Assembly: GCA_944548615.1 (NCBI GenBank)
Contig: OX155954.1
Coordinates: 3,329,335-3,393,334 of the forward strand
DNA: 64,000 nt
DNA from: Micropterix aruncella
Lineage: Eukaryota > Arthropoda > Insecta > Lepidoptera > Micropterigidae
Direction: 5' to 3'
Below are positions 46,249-57,406 of this stretch, in pieces. A model generated the notes under the pieces. That model worked only from the letters and a program-made list of their open reading frames with translations. It had not been told where the DNA came from and did no database searches. Numbering within the stretch: the stretch's first letter is position 1; each line of letters begins with the position of its first letter. Made by a program: the position numbers and the translations under genes.

Positions 46249-46511
46249 TGCAACGTTATTAAATTTTAATTAAATAAATTTAATACTTCTAGAAACAAAA
46301 TGTTCTATTTGTAAATTAAGTTAGCTAGAAAATCAAAATTTACATTGCGTACTTTAGTTATTTACTCTGACCCGCCCAGATACCGGACAGTACAGTCCTA
46401 GCTAGGCGGGCACTGAGCATTTGCCTCATTTGTTTGTTAAATTTTTCCGACTTACTTGATAACATCGATAACAATGTGACCAAATTTACAAAAAAATATG
46501 AATAACGTATT

Positions 46512-47463
46512 TTAACCCTAGAGAGATAACCTACGTCTAACCGACGTATGTGATTTTGTATACTCGATTTTTCTTGCTCACTATCAGCAACGCTGCGTTA
46601 ATTTTTACGGCGAACTCAGTGGTCCCGCAGCGTTTTCAGGTGACACCCATATCACTCGGGTAAGTGAACTAATCTCGTAAATATTTACCTACCTTACATG
46701 ACATATAGTTTTCCTTTATAGGCCGGGAGATAGTGAGGTTAAATTAGATAATTACATAATTTAACAGAAGTTAAATTATGTAATTCATGAAATTAAAAAA
46801 ATGGTCTGAGCGCTGGGCGTCGGTGCGTAATTGCAGGGTAATTAATTAAACATGTCGGAAAAAATACGTTTTTCAACCGATTTGTTACGCAAAGATTTTA
46901 GTATTTTTCGGTTGTCGATAAATAATGAATCTGCCTTAGCGAAATGCCATGTAATTTTTGCGACATGTCTAATAATTACCCTGCGATTACGCCCTAAAGA
47001 ATTACCTAATTTAACTTATGAATGGTCGCCATACTTGTCACAAATGACTTGAAATTTTCTGTCACTATCTCCCTGCCTATTAGCTATACAAATCTAATGC
47101 TTGTCCGAAATGCCTTTGAGCCAAAGTCTGAACATTACTTATTATTATTAATGCCGCCCCTAGACCTATGTAATAAAAGTATTAAAAAGTTGTTTTTTTT
47201 TTAAATATAATATAAAAAATTGTGACTGAGAAATCAAGCTCAATTTTTATTTTTTCATTTGTGTCCTATACAATTTTCATTTTAATCCTTTACCCTAAGT
47301 TTTGATTTTATTAACATAGCAATATTAACAAGTAAATGCTACTATTACGATATAAATTGTGTATGTATTATCAAAATGATGACCACTTTATATTAAACAA
47401 GTCGAATCGACGTATGGTTATCTTTGGAGTACCTTAAAGTAAGGTTATCTCTCCAGGGTTGTA
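46512..47463. mobile_element. piggyBac-like element, internal region non-coding
   Basis: The left tip TTAACCCTAGAGAGATAACC is very close to the classical piggyBac terminus. The right candidate, read inward from 47463, is AACCCTGGAGAGATAACCTT, preceded by TTGT where TTAA is expected. A shorter alternative right end with an intact TTAA exists at 46739-46742. A perfect 16-bp-arm palindrome (AATTACATAATTTAAC, loop AGAA) sits at 46750-46785. No piggyBac transposase is visible. Confidence 0.5.
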
Positions 47464-47580
47464 TAAAAAAATATAAAAATCGCAATAATTATACTCAGCG
47501 AAGTTGAATTTCGTTATAATGACACATGGGGCCTATTTTGCGCCTTGTTTGGTTTAAGTTTATATATATAGAGTATGTAG

Positions 47581-47672
<92 letters not shown>

Positions 47673-47986
47673 GAGTGGTATTACCCGGCGTTGCCCGTGT
47701 TATATCTTTTCTCAAATACCAATGTATACCAATTTTCTTGGCGATCGGTTGAGCAGTATAGAAGTTGGTGTGCTGCAGCGCCGTCTAGTTGAAAGTTGCA
47801 ACAAAGCGGATATATATAAAAACCTTAACCATGAAAAAATACATATATATGCCAACTTTCATGGTGATCGGTCAAACGGTTTCGGAGTCCATTAAACTCG
47901 GACAGACGGGCATACAGATATACCAACATCCATTTTTATATTATATTATTTTGGCCTGTTTTTAAAATTTAAACATTGAATGCCTA
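47464..47986. repeat. Repeat tail with 90-bp (AT)n microsatellite
   Basis: (AT)n runs 47582-47671. It is followed by TATTACCCGGCGTTGCCCGT and CATGGTGATCGGTCAAACGG, words frequent in RTE-type LINE or Helitron 3' regions, and then the left flank of the Tc1 insertion. Confidence 0.55.
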
Positions 47987-47988
47987 TA

Positions 47989-49343
47989 CACCCTTGTGCA
48001 AATTAATCTGAACACTGGCAATTTTAGTCAAATAATGGTTTTATTCATGAAAATCATACAAAACTTTAACTTAGCTTATAAATTAGTATTTTATGTGGCC
48101 TCCTTTAGCTTTAAGTAGCAACTGTATACGCTTCGGCATTGATTCCACCAAGTTTTTACAGTTTTCACGAATTTTCGGATCTCTGTACCACACCTCAATT
48201 ACAGCATTTACGAGCTTTTCTTTTGTAGTGCAGTCCATTTTTCTTAGCCGTGCTTTACAGATTGACCACAAGTTTTCGATTGGGTTTAAATCTGGAGAGT
48301 TTCCAGGCCAATCCAAACACATAATGCTGTTATCGGTAAAGAATTTCTTTACCAACTTGGAAGCATGGCAAGGAGCCAAGTCTTGTTGAAATATTTTAGT
48401 CTCTGTTGGAATTTTTTTTAGCTCATGTATCATTCTGTCCGTCAAAACTTCTATGTATTTTGCACTATTCATCATTCCTGTTACCGGAACTAATGCACCA
48501 GTGCCATAGAATGAAAAGCAACCCCAAAACATTTTCTTAACGGGATGTTTCACCGATTGTTGGATATGGGCTGGAGAAAGTGGTTCTCCGTCTGCCCTGC
48601 GAACGAATTGGTAACGCATACCCTGGACAAAAAAGTGACTCTCGTCAGAAAATAAAACGTTTTTCCAATCCTCAGAAGTCCAGAGCTTATATTTTTGTGC
48701 CCATGTCATCCTTTTTTTCTTCATGGTTTTTGTAAGAAGCTGTTTTTTTAAGGGTCTCCTAGCTTTTCGCCCACTTTCCAAGAGTCTTCGACGTACCGTA
48801 GATGCGTGCACGATCGTCCCAGAAGCTGCAAGCTCCTTTTGTAAGTCGTCACTAGTCTTGTGTGGGTTAATTTTACTGTTGCGAATCAAAATGGTGTCAT
48901 CTTTCATTGTAGTTTTCCTTTTGCGGCCACATTTTCCGATTCGTTGTGGCAAAATTGAACCAGATTCCCTGTGATTCCGTATGATGGCGTTAGTTGATCC
49001 CAGTGATATGCCACATTCCTCAGATATTCGTCTTTGACTTAGCGATGTGTGCGCATCTAGAGCAATCACCTTGCTACGGATTTCCAACGAGATATCCATC
49101 GTCTTCGTAGGGATGAATTACATCCGAATATCTTCAAAAATCTTCAAAAAGTCCCCGACATACACAATGTGAGGAAAAAACACTAAAATCCACGCACAAC
49201 AACAATATGACAAGCTCTTAGGGTCACATTAGAGGTTAGAATGACATTTCACAGTACAGAACAGTGTTGCCACATCAAAAAAACAGATTTTACTTGCCAG
49301 TATGAAATATTTTGAAGTGTTCAGATTAATTTGCACAAGGGTG
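47989..49343 (-). mobile_element. Complete Tc1-like transposon (1355 bp)
   Basis: Perfect 28-bp terminal inverted repeats (47989-48016 and 49316-49343), beginning CACCCTTGTGCAAATTAATC, with TA duplicated on both sides (47987-47988, 49344-49345). Boundaries are confirmed by an empty copy of the host repeat at 32462-32502 that has a single TA. The element contains one uninterrupted transposase gene on the minus strand. Confidence 0.93.
48083..49099 (-). CDS. Tc1-like DD34E transposase, full length
   Basis: 338 residues with no stops or frameshifts. Residues 1-115 form the paired DNA-binding region: first helix-turn-helix (SLSQRRISEECGISLGSTNA), a basic hinge (GRKRKTT), second helix-turn-helix (TIVHASTVRRRLLESG). 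The catalytic triad is Asp152 (FSDESHF), Asp240 (FQQDLAPCH) and Glu275 (NPIENLW), with 34 residues between the last two, i.e. DD34E. The length matches active Tc1 transposases (about 340). It would cut and paste the element through the flanking 28-bp repeats in the nucleus. The intact frame and identical ends indicate a recent insertion. Whether it is active cannot be read from the sequence. Confidence 0.95.
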   Translation of the reverse strand: MDISLEIRSKVIALDAHTSLSQRRISEECGISLGSTNAIIRNHRESGSILPQRIGKCGRKRKTTMKDDTILIRNSKINPHKTSDDLQKELAASGTIVHASTVRRRLLESGRKARRPLKKQLLTKTMKKKRMTWAQKYKLWTSEDWKNVLFSDESHFFVQGMRYQFVRRADGEPLSPAHIQQSVKHPVKKMFWGCFSFYGTGALVPVTGMMNSAKYIEVLTDRMIHELKKIPTETKIFQQDLAPCHASKLVKKFFTDNSIMCLDWPGNSPDLNPIENLWSICKARLRKMDCTTKEKLVNAVIEVWYRDPKIRENCKNLVESMPKRIQLLLKAKGGHIKY

Positions 49344-50050
<707 letters not shown>

Positions 50051-50053
<3 letters not shown>

Positions 50054-52443
50054 TATTTTTTTTTTTTTTTTTTTATGTGGAGGAGGAAAAATCTTTCAAA
50101 GACACCGCTATCTTGAAAGATTGATGGTCGGTAGTGTGGGATTTCCACCCACTAAAAAACCTCCTCTCCTCTTTCCCCGCACTTGGATACGGGGAAGACT
50201 GGGTCGGGACCGCGTTAGCATTTCTTCAGCCCAGTCCGTGTTACGCCTGCTCCTGTGCTACTGGGCGCTCTCTATTTTTTTCTCCTTTAGAAGGCGCTGC
50301 GCGTAGGCTGCGACTTCATTCCAGACCTCTTCTCGCTCCATCATGTGGCTTACCAGACTCGCAGGATTGAGCGTCTCGCCTATGACTGCCTCGGTGTTGG
50401 CTCTGTGGCTCCTCCAGCGTTCACACTCGAAAAACGTGTGCTCTACGTCATCGGTTTTGTTCGGACAGTATTTGCACCTCGGGGTGTGGTGTAGGCCCAT
50501 TTTGAATAGATAGGCGTTGAAGGAGCCATGGCCCGTCAGCAGTTGAGTCAGGAAGAAGTCCGTCTCACCGTGATTTCGGGTGAGCCAGGTTTTGATATTC
50601 GGAATCAAGCGAGCAGTCCATCTGGCCTTGTCACTGGTCTTCCATCTGTCTTCCCATTCTTTCTGTGTTTCTGCCTTTACTCTTCCTCTGGCCTCGTTTG
50701 TGTTGTCGCCTCTGATTTTGAGGTCGTAGAGTTTTACTCTCTCTGATGCTAATAGGTCGATAGGTGGAGCCCCCGCTATCACCAGTACTGCTGCTTCGGA
50801 AACCGTGCGGTAGGCACAGGTCACCCTAAGGGCCCCTCGCCGTTGGACTGCCGCTATCTTACGCCGATAGGTCTTTTGGTTCAGGATGTCTGCCCATATT
50901 TCCGCTCCATAGAGCAGGATTGAGTGGACTACTTCCAGAAGAACTCTTCTCTTCTTTGTTCGTGGGCCTATTGTGTTGGCCATGATTCTTGATAGGCTGG
51001 ATACCGTCTTGCTGGCTTTTGTGCATGCCTTTTCTAGGTGTTCGCGAAACGATAGCTTTTCATCTATCATCACTCCCAGATAGCGCAGTGCCCTTGTAGA
51101 CGTCACTGTTGTCTCGCCAATATCGACATTAAAGGGTTTTGGAAACCATTTCTGGCGTGTCAGCACAACCATCTCTGTTTTATGTTTAGCTAGTTTTAGC
51201 TGGTGTTCCTCGAGCCAGTTTTCGACGGCGTCAATGGTCGACCGGACAAGGAGTTCGGCCTCCTCAACGCTGTCTGCCATTATTGTGGCCGCGACATCAT
51301 CAGCAAAGCCCGTTAGCTGGACTTGCTTCGGTAAAGGGATCTCCAGCAGTTCGTCGTAAGTTGCGTTCCATAGATCGGGTCCCATCACCGAACCCTGAGG
51401 TACGCCAGCCGTTATCGGGTACTCTTGGGAGCCTTCTGTGGTTTTAACAATTAGCGTTCTCGTGTCGAGGTAATCCTCAACTATGGCCAAGTTTTCTTTT
51501 GTTATGTTGAACCGGTGCTCCAGTGCACGCAGGATGTCATCCCATGTTGCGCTGTTGAAGGCATTTCTCACGTCTAGGGTGAGGAGGATGCAGGCTTTGC
51601 GCGATTTAAGAGTTCCAGACCACGCTTCTGTTGCAATCCCAATGATCTTCTTAATCGCGCCGATCGTCGATCGGCCCTTGCGGAAGCCGTGTTGATTTTC
51701 AGCGAGGCCTCCAGCGCGGTCGATATCATTTCGAAGTCTTGCCTGTATTAGCTTTTCTAATAGTTTTCCAGCGATATCTAGCATGCAGAGTGGCCTGAAA
51801 GACGAAGGTGTTAAGGGATTTTCCTTCCCTTTGTCCAGGAGGACCAGTCTCTGGCGCTTCCAGACGGTAGCAAATGTCCCAGTTTTCAGGCATGCGTTGT
51901 ATGCATTCAGCAGTATGTCCGGGAATTCCTGTGTTATGATTTTGATCACCGACGTTGGAATGCCATCGGGACCAGGTGCTTTTCCTGCCTTGAGGTGCTT
52001 AGCTGCTTCTTGTAGTTCCTTGACTGTGAAGAGTGTAACTTCGTCGCTGTTAGCGTAGTTCCTTTTTTCTCGCAGCGGGTGTTTGGGGAACAACTCCGCT
52101 ACAATGTTGTTCATTATGGCCGGGTGTTTTGGCGCTTCTGGTGAAGCCTTCCCTAGTTTTTTGACAACAATTTGGTAGGCTTTGCCCCAGATATCCTTGT
52201 CAAGATCATTGCAGATTTCTTTCCAGAGTGTCGCTTTGCTTGTCTTGATGGTACGGTTTAGTACCTTTTTTGCCTCCTTATACTCGCTAGAGTATACATT
52301 TTGGGCATGGGCACATTTCGCGGCCCTCGTTGCTCGGCGGCGAAGTTCGTGGCATCTCTTCCGGAGTGCCGCGATTTCTGGTGTCCACCAATATGCTGGC
52401 CTGAGTGAGCCCCGTTTTTTCAAACGTGGCATAGAGGTGTCAC

Positions 52444-52445
<2 letters not shown>
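50051..52445 (-). mobile_element. 5'-truncated R1-clade LINE inside (TG)n/(AC)n microsatellite
   Basis: The 3' end is marked by a ~24-nt poly(A) on the minus strand (50051-50074), and a 3' UTR spans 50075-50257. The 5' end stops abruptly at about 52445, where (GT)n begins. Both flanks are the same composite microsatellite, so the element sits inside a (TG)n block. ORF1 and the APE endonuclease are missing (5' truncation). Confidence 0.85.
50258..52432 (-). CDS. R1-clade reverse transcriptase (ORF2, C-terminal 724 residues)
   Basis: An uninterrupted frame. The N-terminal [20 protein letters not shown] is the linker that follows the APE endonuclease in R1-like ORF2 proteins. RT motifs: [12 protein letters not shown] (148-159), [20 protein letters not shown] (210-229), [13 protein letters not shown] (248-260), [10 protein letters not shown] (284-293), [15 protein letters not shown] (342-356), the FADD catalytic box (376-379) and RYLGVMID (450-457). 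A C-terminal zinc knuckle C-X2-C-X8-H-X4-C lies at 653-670. There is no RNase H domain, as expected for R1. The protein would copy the element's RNA at a nicked target; without the endonuclease this copy cannot be autonomous. The clean frame implies recent insertion. Confidence 0.93.
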   Translation of the reverse strand: MPRLKKRGSLRPAYWWTPEIAALRKRCHELRRRATRAAKCAHAQNVYSSEYKEAKKVLNRTIKTSKATLWKEICNDLDKDIWGKAYQIVVKKLGKASPEAPKHPAIMNNIVAELFPKHPLREKRNYANSDEVTLFTVKELQEAAKHLKAGKAPGPDGIPTSVIKIITQEFPDILLNAYNACLKTGTFATVWKRQRLVLLDKGKENPLTPSSFRPLCMLDIAGKLLEKLIQARLRNDIDRAGGLAENQHGFRKGRSTIGAIKKIIGIATEAWSGTLKSRKACILLTLDVRNAFNSATWDDILRALEHRFNITKENLAIVEDYLDTRTLIVKTTEGSQEYPITAGVPQGSVMGPDLWNATYDELLEIPLPKQVQLTGFADDVAATIMADSVEEAELLVRSTIDAVENWLEEHQLKLAKHKTEMVVLTRQKWFPKPFNVDIGETTVTSTRALRYLGVMIDEKLSFREHLEKACTKASKTVSSLSRIMANTIGPRTKKRRVLLEVVHSILLYGAEIWADILNQKTYRRKIAAVQRRGALRVTCAYRTVSEAAVLVIAGAPPIDLLASERVKLYDLKIRGDNTNEARGRVKAETQKEWEDRWKTSDKARWTARLIPNIKTWLTRNHGETDFFLTQLLTGHGSFNAYLFKMGLHHTPRCKYCPNKTDDVEHTFFECERWRSHRANTEAVIGETLNPASLVSHMMEREEVWNEVAAYAQRLLKEKKIESAQ

Positions 52446-53116
<671 letters not shown>

Positions 53117-53247
53117 TCTGACTATTGGAAGGCACTTTTGCTATACACTTGTTTGAACATCCAATACTCGTCCGATCCGACTATCGGATCGGACGTGTAT
53201 TGAATGTTCAAACAAATGTATGTCAAGAGTGCCTTCCGATAGTCTGA
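53117..53247. mobile_element. 131-bp hairpin element
   Basis: Arms of 62 bp (TCTGACTATTGGAAGGCACT inward; inverted copy from 53247 TCAGACTATCGGAAGGCACT) are about 87 percent complementary, with a 7-nt loop GACTATC. Non-coding foldback MITE. Confidence 0.75.
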
Positions 53248-53715
53248 TCAGACTATCGTATAGAAAAAATCTGACGTGTATTGTGGCCTCTGGTCCACTC
53301 CTATCGATCGCTATTAAAGTTTGTCCACAAACAGGCGGTGCCGTCCATTTTTCTGCCATGTCCATCGACAAGCTTTCATTGTAATCCATACAGCACTAAC
53401 GACCGCCCCAAGACACGGAAAATTAACTGTAGATTTCCACGGCAAAAAAACGAGCATGGACAAGAGGCCTGAAGAGTTTGTTATGAAAACATAATTGGCA
53501 TACAGTATACATGCACTATTGTCAATAAGATGTTTTTCCTGTGCTTTAAAATTTCCCATTTACTCTGCGCAATCCTGTAGATGGTTTTTACTTAAGGGAG
53601 CGATTTCTGGGGCGTTTCTGATCAGTTTCTGAAATGGCAGAACACCCATTGCTCGTTCAAATATGCTTATACATTATTAATCCTGCAAATGTTTGATCTT
53701 GTATTACAGCTCATC
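53248..53715. other. Repeat scrap and 5' flank of the PNPO-like gene
   Basis: 53320-53440 is shared with 33260-33436 (CCATGTCCATCGACAAGCTT). A TTGTATTACAG acceptor at 53699-53709 lies just before the PNPO-like ATG, implying a non-coding upstream exon that I cannot place. Confidence 0.5.
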
Positions 53716-56700
53716 ATGGAATCTGCTTTAGCGTACATAGATGTCCAATCGAATGATCCATTCATTTTATTTAAAATCTGGTATGAAGAAGCCTGCAAAC
53801 ACTGCAGCAATGCAAACGTTCTGTCTTTTGCAACTTCCTCCAAGTAAGAGCATGACATAATTAGTTTTTTTCTCTTCATATTAATCTAAGCCGATTCATT
53901 GTTTTAGGGACGGCTACGTTACAAATCGCTCTCTCCTATTGAGAAAACTCGAAAACGATGGAATTTTATTAATGACCGATCGGCGAAGTCTCAAATCAGC
54001 ACAGATTAGTGAAAACAATCAATGCGCAATCGTTTTCGCTTGGGTATACTCGGCCGGAGACTCACTTGTCAATAGACAAGTGCGCATTGAAGGATCAGTA
54101 TCGGAACTAAATGAAGAACGAACTTATGAAGAGTTGTACGAACCAGAGCCTTTTTACTGCAAGATACGGTCCCAGCTTTGCCACCAAGGAAGCGAAATAA
54201 AATGGCAGGAGCACAAACAAAAGCACGACATCTTGGAGAAGAAACTCAAAGACGAAGGCGGAGTTATAGATATGCCGACACATCAGTGAGTAGCCCGATA
54301 ATATTTGTTAGGGGTACCCATAAGTAATCAATTAGTTGGATTTTTTGCTTATAATTCTGTACCGATCATTGAAGGGAAAACACGTATTCTTTTACAGTTG
54401 TCATTACAGGAAACGCGTAACACCCATGATCTCGCAAATGCCGTCACCCGGAACGGCTTCACTGTTCACCTTCATGCGGTGGAAGTTGGCGCTAGTTGCC
54501 TGCTAGCCAAATCTCTTTTTCACCTCTTTAAAGATCTTGGTCTTTCCAGAAAAATAATCAACTCTTTCGTCGAAAAAATATCTAAAACTGCGATTTCCGC
54601 ATCTCAAATGTTATGTCTTCGAAGGAGAGGGGGGGTAAATGGGTGGTAGGGTGGACGCTCACATGCGGCAAGACAGCTGACCTAAACCTACTACAGCCGG
54701 TCATTAGTCCGGAATCCACCGCTCACCCCCCAGAAGTGTAGAAATAGTATTATGATGGGCCCGACTCCGGTCGGTGAATTCCATAGCAGCTCCGTTTGTA
54801 TTTTATTTATTTAGCACAACCCGTGTTCTAAATATTCTAAGTATATATTATTTACAGACCTGTAATAAAATGGCAGCGTTCGTACCTTCGGAGGATAATA
54901 TTCGTCATTGCATACCTACTTTTTAATTTTCATGCGAGATTTAATGCAATGGTAACAAAGAAAATTTGGCAATATTTATAGAGATGTATTAAATTTCAAC
55001 AAGTGTCAACCTTCTGGTAATTATGACCTCTGACAAAACTCAAAGTAGAGGACCAGTTGAATATGATAATGACACCTTAAAATCTCTATTAGAAATTGAT
55101 CCGAGATTAACCAGTGGGGCGCCAAAAAGACTGATTGGCCATTTTCAGTGGTTGACAGGTCAGCACATAGCCATTTTAACTGGCCTCCCTATAAATTATA
55201 CAAATTTATAATATACATGACTACGAAGATTAGGAAACAAGATATAATTCATAAAAATACGATATTGTCAGTATTTATATACAAAATTGACCAAAAAAGG
55301 TGCCACGGCATTTTAGCGCGCAGAGGCTGGTTTCCGTAAGGTTAAGTATAGAAGAATTGTCAAGATGCCTTGGGTCCACATGGTCAACTATACAAAGGCA
55401 CCTACCCGAAATCGGAAAGGTACATAGACAAGGAATATGGGTACCGCATCAATTCACTCAGGAAAAAAAATAAGAATTGTAATGGGAAGTTTTACCGCAC
55501 CGGCAGTACTCACCAGATATTGCTAGGTCTCACTATTATTTAATCAGATCTCTGGAGCATTCACTAAAAAATAAAATATTCATTTCTAGAGAAGTAGTAA
55601 GGAGGCAACTTGTCACATTTTGCTTCACAAACCCTGGATTTCCAAAAAAAAAAAAAAATTGTGGGAAAGATCGCACTGTCCCTGATTGGAGATTATACCG
55701 GGCGAGTTTTAATTAACCGGCATCCTTGAAGGGGGTGAATCAGTATGAGCAAATCAGCAACTTTTAATAAAAAATTATAGGAAAAAAATATATATTTTGA
55801 AAATTGGAAAATTATATTTCTGAAAATTAGTGTAAAAAGCGCGCGAGTGCGAATATTGTTTATTTGCGATATTTTACCTACTGCTAGATAGCGCAGCGCT
55901 CTTCACACTTCTCAAACTTTTACGCAAGTTAAATGTTCAAATTTACAAACAATTTTTTTTTTCAATTTTTCCATAAATTTGCTATTAAAAGTTGCTTACT
56001 AGCTCGTACTATAAACTGATTCTGCAAAGAATAGCGAGACTTGTTAATGGACAATCCCTCGCTGATAAATAAACAAAATAAATAGACACAGACAGAGATT
56101 AGACAAAGAAACAGTTAATGTTGAAAAACAGATTGCAGTCAAGCAGATAAAAAAAATAAATAAAAAAAACCAGCTCATACTAAGTCACCCACTTTAACCC
56201 CTAGAGCCCCAATTGGCCGATAACGGCCACAATACGATTCAGCGTGACGGCCCCGTTTATTTTTTTTTTACATTTAATTTGTTTTATTTTATTATGTTTT
56301 ATTATGTTAATGTTTTATTTTAATTATGGGTACAGTGGTTTGGCAGTAATTAATGTTTTGGTGAGACGGTGTCAAAATCAATTTTTTTACAAATTTTTAC
56401 AAAAATTTTTTGGGACATCAACTTGTCAATCGGCTGAGGGGCCGAGGCCTGAAAGGTTAAGGATGCCGGGTAATTACAAAAACCCATATAATAAATTAAG
56501 AAATAAAAATTTCATTTTACTACCTACAAACTTTTTTTTTTACTACAAAATAATTGATTGGGTACCTCCTAATGATTGATTTTAGGCTTTCGCACAATAT
56601 ATTTTTTTAATTTGCAGAATTGGATATAAAGTACTTGCAAATCGAATGGAATTTTACGCCGCTGGCGATACTGAAATTGGCGATCGTGTCCAATTCAACA

Positions 56701-56744
56701 AAGCGTCGAACAACGACTGGAGCTTCATTCACATCGCCGCTTAA
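53716..56744 (+). CDS. Pyridox(am)ine-5'-phosphate oxidase-like protein (divergent)
   Basis: Exons 53716-53843, 53908-54285 and 56618-56744 have GT-AG introns and phases that join exactly; the total is 210 residues. PNPO makes pyridoxal phosphate from PNP/PMP with FMN. Visible family landmarks: DPFILFKIWYEEA, SFATSSKDGYVTNRSLLLRK, ENDGILLMTD, NRQVRIEG, a degenerate SQI..S.QS block (CKIRSQLCHQGSEI), a short linker and a C-terminal MEFY...GDRVQF...NDWSF. Odd points: the family TN..SRK is TDRRSLK; the C-terminal RLHDR, whose Arg and His contact substrate (Arg197/His199 in E. coli), is EIGDR; the final RLAP is HIAA. It may therefore be an inactive or altered paralogue. A repeat-filled 2.3 kb intron precedes exon 3. 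The stop overlaps an AATAAA signal (56744-56749). An upstream exon may exist. Confidence 0.85.
54412..54806 (+). pseudogene. LINE C-terminus (copy 3 of the 714-2450 family) in the PNPO-like intron
   Basis: Plus strand reads LANAVTRNGFTVHLHAVEVG, then AKSLFHLFKDLGLSRKIINS and FVEKISKTAISASQMLCLRR, followed by the family 3' UTR (CGGTGAATTCCATAGCAGCT). This 3' end keeps a cleaner frame than the other two copies. Confidence 0.8.
54807..55709. other. Intronic DNA, no further gene seen
   Basis: Short ORFs at 55023-55339 have no recognised domain. AT-rich. Confidence 0.35.
55710..56476. mobile_element. MITE family C, copy 2, with a nested piggyBac-like MITE
   Basis: Left terminus TAATTAACCGGCATCC then TTGAAGGGGGTGAATCAGTA; the right terminus read inward gives TAATTACCCGGCATCC, then TTAA interrupted by 56194-56460, then AGTGGGTGACTTAGTATGAG. 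The interior shares ATATTTTACCTACTGCTAGA with copy 1 at 11.5-11.9 kb. Confidence 0.8.
56194..56460. mobile_element. piggyBac-like MITE, family P, copy 2 (intact TTAA ends)
   Basis: TTAA at 56194-56197 and 56457-56460. Starts CCCCTAGAGCCCCAATTGGC, ends GGCCGAGGCCTGAAAGG. Sits within the right inverted repeat of MITE C; removing it and one TTAA restores that repeat. Non-coding. Confidence 0.85.
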
Positions 56745-57406
56745 ATAAAACGCACTTTTAATTTTATAACGAATTTTATTTGAAAAAATCAGCCTATATA
56801 TTTGAGCCGTATCATGACTCGTAAATTATTCTATATTCAGTTGAAAGTTACAGAGCGCTAATTGTATGTATGATACATAATAACCCCGTTCACAAAACGG
56901 GGTAGAAAATTTACAAACTAAACTTTCCCAGGGGCTCGTATAGACATGCGAGCGTGGCGCATTCTGAGCAGCACGATCTGAGACAACCGAGAGCGCTCGC
57001 ACGTCTGTACGAGCCCTAACGCATTAGAGCCGTGTCTATCTATGAATTTAAAAAAAACCCAAGTCAAAATAATCGATTTCAAAACACAATTTTAGTAAAA
57101 AAAAAGATATTGTGTCAAATGTGTTCCCCTAAAATATCACTATGGACATAATAAATTAGTAAATTTTGATGATTTACTTATAAGTTTTAATCACAACGCA
57201 AAAAAAAACAAGCACTTAAATAAACACACAATATAAATTTGTAATGTCCGGTTATAACGTAGTCCCTTTTCAAAAGAAAACTCTTTTTCAGATTTACAGA
57301 ATTTCACAAAAATGAGAAAAGTAAACATCGCTAATTAAAAATAAAATATCTACTAAAATTCCTATCATGCATCATGCAAGGTAACGACATTTACAGAAAC
57401 GTACCT
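56745..57406. other. 3' flank of the PNPO-like gene with an 89-bp mini inverted repeat
   Basis: 56931-57019: GGGCTCGTATAGACATGCGA and, inward from the right, GGGCTCGTACAGACGTGCGA, a mini-MITE. The rest is AT-rich without a gene. Confidence 0.55.

Noticed and set aside
47526..47792. 88-residue ORF with a long YI run
   Set aside because: Translation of the (AT)n microsatellite.
48093..48974. Plus-strand ORFs across 48.1-49.0 kb
   Set aside because: Antisense shadows of the intact Tc1 transposase.
50528..52058. Plus-strand ORFs across 50.5-52.1 kb
   Set aside because: Antisense shadows of the LINE reverse transcriptase.
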